This document shows positions 33,509 to 36,217 of a DNA stretch of 36,217 nt, in pieces. The DNA is taken from NCBI GenBank assembly GCA_048497495.1, contig JAFHCF010000107.1, forward strand, positions 1-36,217. The letters run 5' to 3'. The stretch's first letter is position 1, and every line of letters begins with the position of its first letter. The notes beneath the pieces are model-generated. The model did not search any database. It had not been told where the DNA came from and saw only the letters and a program-made list of their open reading frames with translations. This stretch comes from JAFHCF01 sp048497495. GTDB lineage: Bacteria > Pseudomonadota > Alphaproteobacteria > Rhizobiales > Ancalomicrobiaceae. The translations under genes and the position numbers were made by a program.

Positions 33509-34954
33509 ATGAACATCACACTCCTGATCGACGGCGAAGCGGTCGAGGCGACCGGCGGGGCCACCTTCGAACGCCGGGATCCGGTGACCGGCGACGTCGC
33601 CACCCGTGCCGCGGCGGCGAGCGTCGCCGACGCGCTCACCGCGGTGGCGGCCGCCGAACGCGCCTTCGCGGCCTGGAGCACGACCGGCCCGTCCCTGCGC
33701 CGATCGCTGCTTCTGAAGGCGGCGGACCTGCTGGAGGCCCGCACGGAAGAATTCGTGCGCGTCGGTGTCGCGGAGACCGGCGCGACCGGTCACTGGATCG
33801 GTTTCAATATTCATCTGTCCGCCGGGATGCTGCGGGAGGCGGCAACCCTCACCACCAGGATCACCGGTCAGGTGATCCCCTCCGACAAGCCCGGCACGCT
33901 GGCGCTGGGCATTCGCCAACCGGCCGGGGTCTGCCTGGGCATCGCCCCCTGGAACGCCCCGATCATTCTCGCCGTCAGGGCGATCGCGACGCCGCTGGCC
34001 TGCGGCAACACGGTCATCCTCAAGTCCTCCGAGATGTGCCCGGGCCTTCACCGCCTGATCGGCGACGTCATGCACGCCGCCGGGTTCCCGTCCGGTGTCG
34101 TCAACGTCATCTCCAACGCCCCCGAAAGCGCGGCCGAGATCGTCGAGGCGTTGATCGCCGCGCCGGCCGTGCGCCGGGTGAATTTCACCGGGTCGACGAG
34201 GGTCGGGCGCCGGATCGCCGAACTCTGCGCCCGTGAAATCAAGCCGGCGGTGCTCGAGCTCGGCGGCAAGGCGCCCTTCGTCGTGCTCGACGACGCGGAC
34301 ATCGACGGCGCCGTCGATGCGGCGGCGTTCGGAGCCTTCGCCAATCAGGGGCAGATCTGCATGTCGACCGAGCGGATCATCGTCCACCAGGCGGTGGCCG
34401 ATGTCTTCGTCGAGAAACTCGCCGCCAAGGCACGAGCCCTGCCTGCCGGCAATCCGCGCGATCACGTCGTGCTCGGCGCCCTGGTGAGCCTCGCGGCGGC
34501 CGAGAAGATGGACGCGCTGGTGAGCGATGCCGTCGCCAAGGGTGCGGTCGTCGTGGCCGGGGGCAGACGCGACGGCGTCATCGTGGAGGCCACCGTCCTC
34601 GATCACGTCACGCCGGCGATGCGGATCTACGCCGAGGAGTCGTTCGGTCCGGTCAAGCCCGTGGTGCGCGTCGCCTCGCTCGAGGAGGCGATCGCCTGCG
34701 CCAACGACACCGAATACGGCCTCGCGTCGGCGGTCTTCACGCGAGACGTCCGCAAGGGACTGGCCGTCGCCGCGCGCATTCGTTCCGGCATCTGCCACAT
34801 CAATGGCCCGACCGTTCAGGACGAGCCGCAAATGCCGTTCGGGGGGGTCAAGGCGAGCGGTTGGGGGCGCTTCGGTGGGGACGCCGGCATCGCGGAATTC
34901 ACCGACCTTCGCTGGGTCACGATCGAAGACCCGGCGCAAGCCTACCCGTTCTGA
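33509..34954 (+). CDS. NAD(P)+-dependent aldehyde dehydrogenase
   Basis: A 481-residue aldehyde dehydrogenase. Catalytic C284 (NQGQICMS) and E250 (VLELGGKAP) are present, with the nucleotide-binding segment NFTGSTRVGRRIA and APWNAPIIL. Resembles salicylaldehyde/vanillin-type dehydrogenases. A likely role in this operon is oxidation of a semialdehyde or an aromatic aldehyde; if extradiol cleavage occurs as predicted, a hydroxymuconic semialdehyde is a candidate. It begins 17 bases after the FAH-family gene, so the same transcript. Confidence 0.93.
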   Translation: MNITLLIDGEAVEATGGATFERRDPVTGDVATRAAAASVADALTAVAAAERAFAAWSTTGPSLRRSLLLKAADLLEARTEEFVRVGVAETGATGHWIGFNIHLSAGMLREAATLTTRITGQVIPSDKPGTLALGIRQPAGVCLGIAPWNAPIILAVRAIATPLACGNTVILKSSEMCPGLHRLIGDVMHAAGFPSGVVNVISNAPESAAEIVEALIAAPAVRRVNFTGSTRVGRRIAELCAREIKPAVLELGGKAPFVVLDDADIDGAVDAAAFGAFANQGQICMSTERIIVHQAVADVFVEKLAAKARALPAGNPRDHVVLGALVSLAAAEKMDALVSDAVAKGAVVVAGGRRDGVIVEATVLDHVTPAMRIYAEESFGPVKPVVRVASLEEAIACANDTEYGLASAVFTRDVRKGLAVAARIRSGICHINGPTVQDEPQMPFGGVKASGWGRFGGDAGIAEFTDLRWVTIEDPAQAYPF

Positions 34955-35019
34955 TCGGGGCAGGCGTCTCTTCGAGACAAGAAGACTTCATCCAAAAAAA
35001 CCAAATGGGGGAAAGTTCA

Positions 35020-35943
35020 ATGGAACAGAAATTCAGTGTCGCCCGCCCATCGGCGCTTCTTCGCTGGGCGAGCTTCGCCGTTCTCGCGCTCGCCACCTGG
35101 GACGGAGCCGAGGCGCGTGATCCCGGTGCCCCGGAGTCCTATCCTCCGGGGTTGACCTTCGGTTCTCCGGTGGCGGCGCCGCGGCCCCCGGGCTTCTATG
35201 TCGACAGCTACACCAGCTATGCCTGGGGCGATTACGTCGACAACAGAGGTAAAAAAACCGGATCGAGTTCGTCGGCCGTGGCGCAGTCGTTCCAGTTCAC
35301 CTATTCCTTCGAGCAGAGTGTTCTTGGCGCCAGGGTCAAGATGTTTTCCGCGATCCCCCTGGTTTCCGCCAAATTGACGACACCGGGCGGCAGCTTCAGC
35401 GGCAGCGGCATGGCCAATCCGTTGTTTCAGCCGATCGATCTCACGTGGATGATCGCACCGGGCCTGTTCATCAACCCGGGTCTCGGTTTCTACGCGCCGC
35501 TGGGAACCTACGACAGGACCGCCACGGTGAACCCCGGCAACAATTTCTGGACGATCCAGCCGAACTTGGGGGTGACCTATCTCAAAGACGGCTGGAACGC
35601 ATCGCTGCACCTGCTCTACGACTTCAACACGAAGAACACCGACAACGGCTACACGTCCGGCCAGGAACTTCTGGTGAATGCCTCGGTGATCAAGGACTTC
35701 GGCGGATGGAACGTCGGTCCCGTCGGTTACGCCATCATCCAGACGACGAAGGACAAGAACGAGGGAGGGCTGCCGACCTACGGCGGTCAGGTCTTCGACA
35801 ACAAGCAGTCGATGGGGCTCGGCGCCACCGTCGGTCACCGCTTCGGCCCGATCGACGCCAAGCTCTTCGCCGTCGGCGAATTCGGCGGCAAGAACACGGA
35901 TCAGGGCGGCCGCGTTCAACTGACGCTCGGATACAAATTCTGA
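35020..35943 (+). CDS. Outer-membrane channel, phenol-degradation meta-pathway type
   Basis: A 307-residue beta-barrel protein of the MetA-pathway phenol degradation family (SphA-like), often encoded with aromatic catabolism genes and thought to admit hydrophobic or aromatic substrates. It starts with a signal peptide (hydrophobic core ASFAVLALATW, likely cut after AEA), followed by alternating beta-strand patterns and ends with the barrel signal LTLGYKF. ATG 35020 is preferred over upstream frames because GGGGGAAAG is 4-9 bases upstream and it opens on the signal peptide. 65 bases after the dehydrogenase gene; probably last of the operon. Confidence 0.88.
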   Translation: MEQKFSVARPSALLRWASFAVLALATWDGAEARDPGAPESYPPGLTFGSPVAAPRPPGFYVDSYTSYAWGDYVDNRGKKTGSSSSAVAQSFQFTYSFEQSVLGARVKMFSAIPLVSAKLTTPGGSFSGSGMANPLFQPIDLTWMIAPGLFINPGLGFYAPLGTYDRTATVNPGNNFWTIQPNLGVTYLKDGWNASLHLLYDFNTKNTDNGYTSGQELLVNASVIKDFGGWNVGPVGYAIIQTTKDKNEGGLPTYGGQVFDNKQSMGLGATVGHRFGPIDAKLFAVGEFGGKNTDQGGRVQLTLGYKF

Positions 35944-36029
35944 TCGGGCCTCGTCGAGGGGAGCGGAGTGGTTCGCGATCCGGCGGGATCTGCCGGGATT
36001 CTCGAATCGGCGATCCGTCGCTTCGAAAC

Positions 36030-36056
36030 GCATGCCGGCGAAGGCGGCCGGCATGC
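36030..36056 (+). terminator. GC-rich hairpin after the aromatic operon
   Basis: Perfect 10-bp arms GCATGCCGGC / GCCGGCATGC with a 7-base loop, 86 bases after the last stop. No T-run follows, so it is a terminator only in the broad sense, or an mRNA-stabilising stem. The remaining bases to the window end hold no recognisable gene. Confidence 0.5.
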
Positions 36057-36217
36057 ATCGAGCCGGCGAGGTCCGCAACGCCGTGGACGATACTTCTCGA
36101 GCCCTCTGCCGGCGGCCCAGTGCACCGGCCCAGTCGGATGCAACAGGCCGAAGGCCGTATCCGACTGGATAAGCTGCTGCACCAACAAGAGAATCTAGTG
36201 CACGCCCGAAGCCTTGA

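Overview
The window is GC-rich DNA with strong G/C third-position codon bias and compact ATGA-overlapped operons. Gene content and style suggest an alphaproteobacterium, probably Hyphomicrobiales (inference; there is no rRNA or other phylogenetic marker here). No rRNA, tRNA, CRISPR array, insertion sequence or transposase was seen.

Layout. Positions 1-1283 hold the 3' part of a LivF-type ABC ATPase overlapped by a hemerythrin-domain protein. Positions 1440-3609 hold a small conserved hypothetical gene and a DUF2384/RES toxin-antitoxin pair. Positions 3772-5460 encode a Cache-type chemoreceptor.

The first main block runs on the minus strand from about 18734 down to 5588. It is a biotin-dependent, Na+-pumping malonate decarboxylase (Mad) locus with nearly the gene order I recall for Malonomonas rubra: madG, a 37-codon membrane peptide gene, madB, a biotin-protein ligase gene, madA, madE, madC, madD, madH, an mdcG-type holo-ACP synthase gene (madK position), madF, madL and madM. 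It is followed by an ECF biotin transporter (ATPase, T component, BioY) and a 64-codon two-helix membrane protein gene. The module therefore carries its own substrate permease, prosthetic-group synthesis and attachment, biotin uptake and biotin ligase, as well as the membrane decarboxylase pump. A HutP-family protein, related to the histidine/Mg2+-dependent RNA-binding antiterminator of Bacillus, is encoded divergently next to madG. The roughly 375-base gap between them holds a short upstream ORF and two mutually exclusive hairpins in the mad-sense RNA. RNA-level control of mad is a testable idea.

Positions 19539-21547 hold a bile-acid:Na+ symporter-family gene and a divergent LysR regulator with a perfect 6-5-6 palindrome between them. 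Positions 21548-22585 have no convincing gene, but end in a 15-bp perfect AT-rich inverted repeat ahead of a second madL-madM pair (22586-23745).

The second main block (24070-35943) looks like an aromatic-catabolic locus: an FCD-type GntR regulator, a two-domain extradiol dioxygenase with a full set of catalytic residues, and, divergently, a pyrogallol/phloroglucinol transhydroxylase-like (or resorcinol hydroxylase-like) molybdenum enzyme. These are followed by an MFS transporter, an acetoacetate-decarboxylase-fold protein, a fumarylacetoacetate-hydrolase-family enzyme, an aldehyde dehydrogenase and an outer-membrane channel of the phenol-degradation type. The molybdenum enzyme is unusual. 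Its large subunit carries an SCP2-like N-terminal domain, and its small subunit lacks three cysteines that together would ligate one [4Fe-4S] cluster. Pairing an oxygen-independent ring hydroxylation enzyme with an O2-dependent ring-cleavage enzyme, and the duplicated malonate permease nearby, are the most interesting features of this half.
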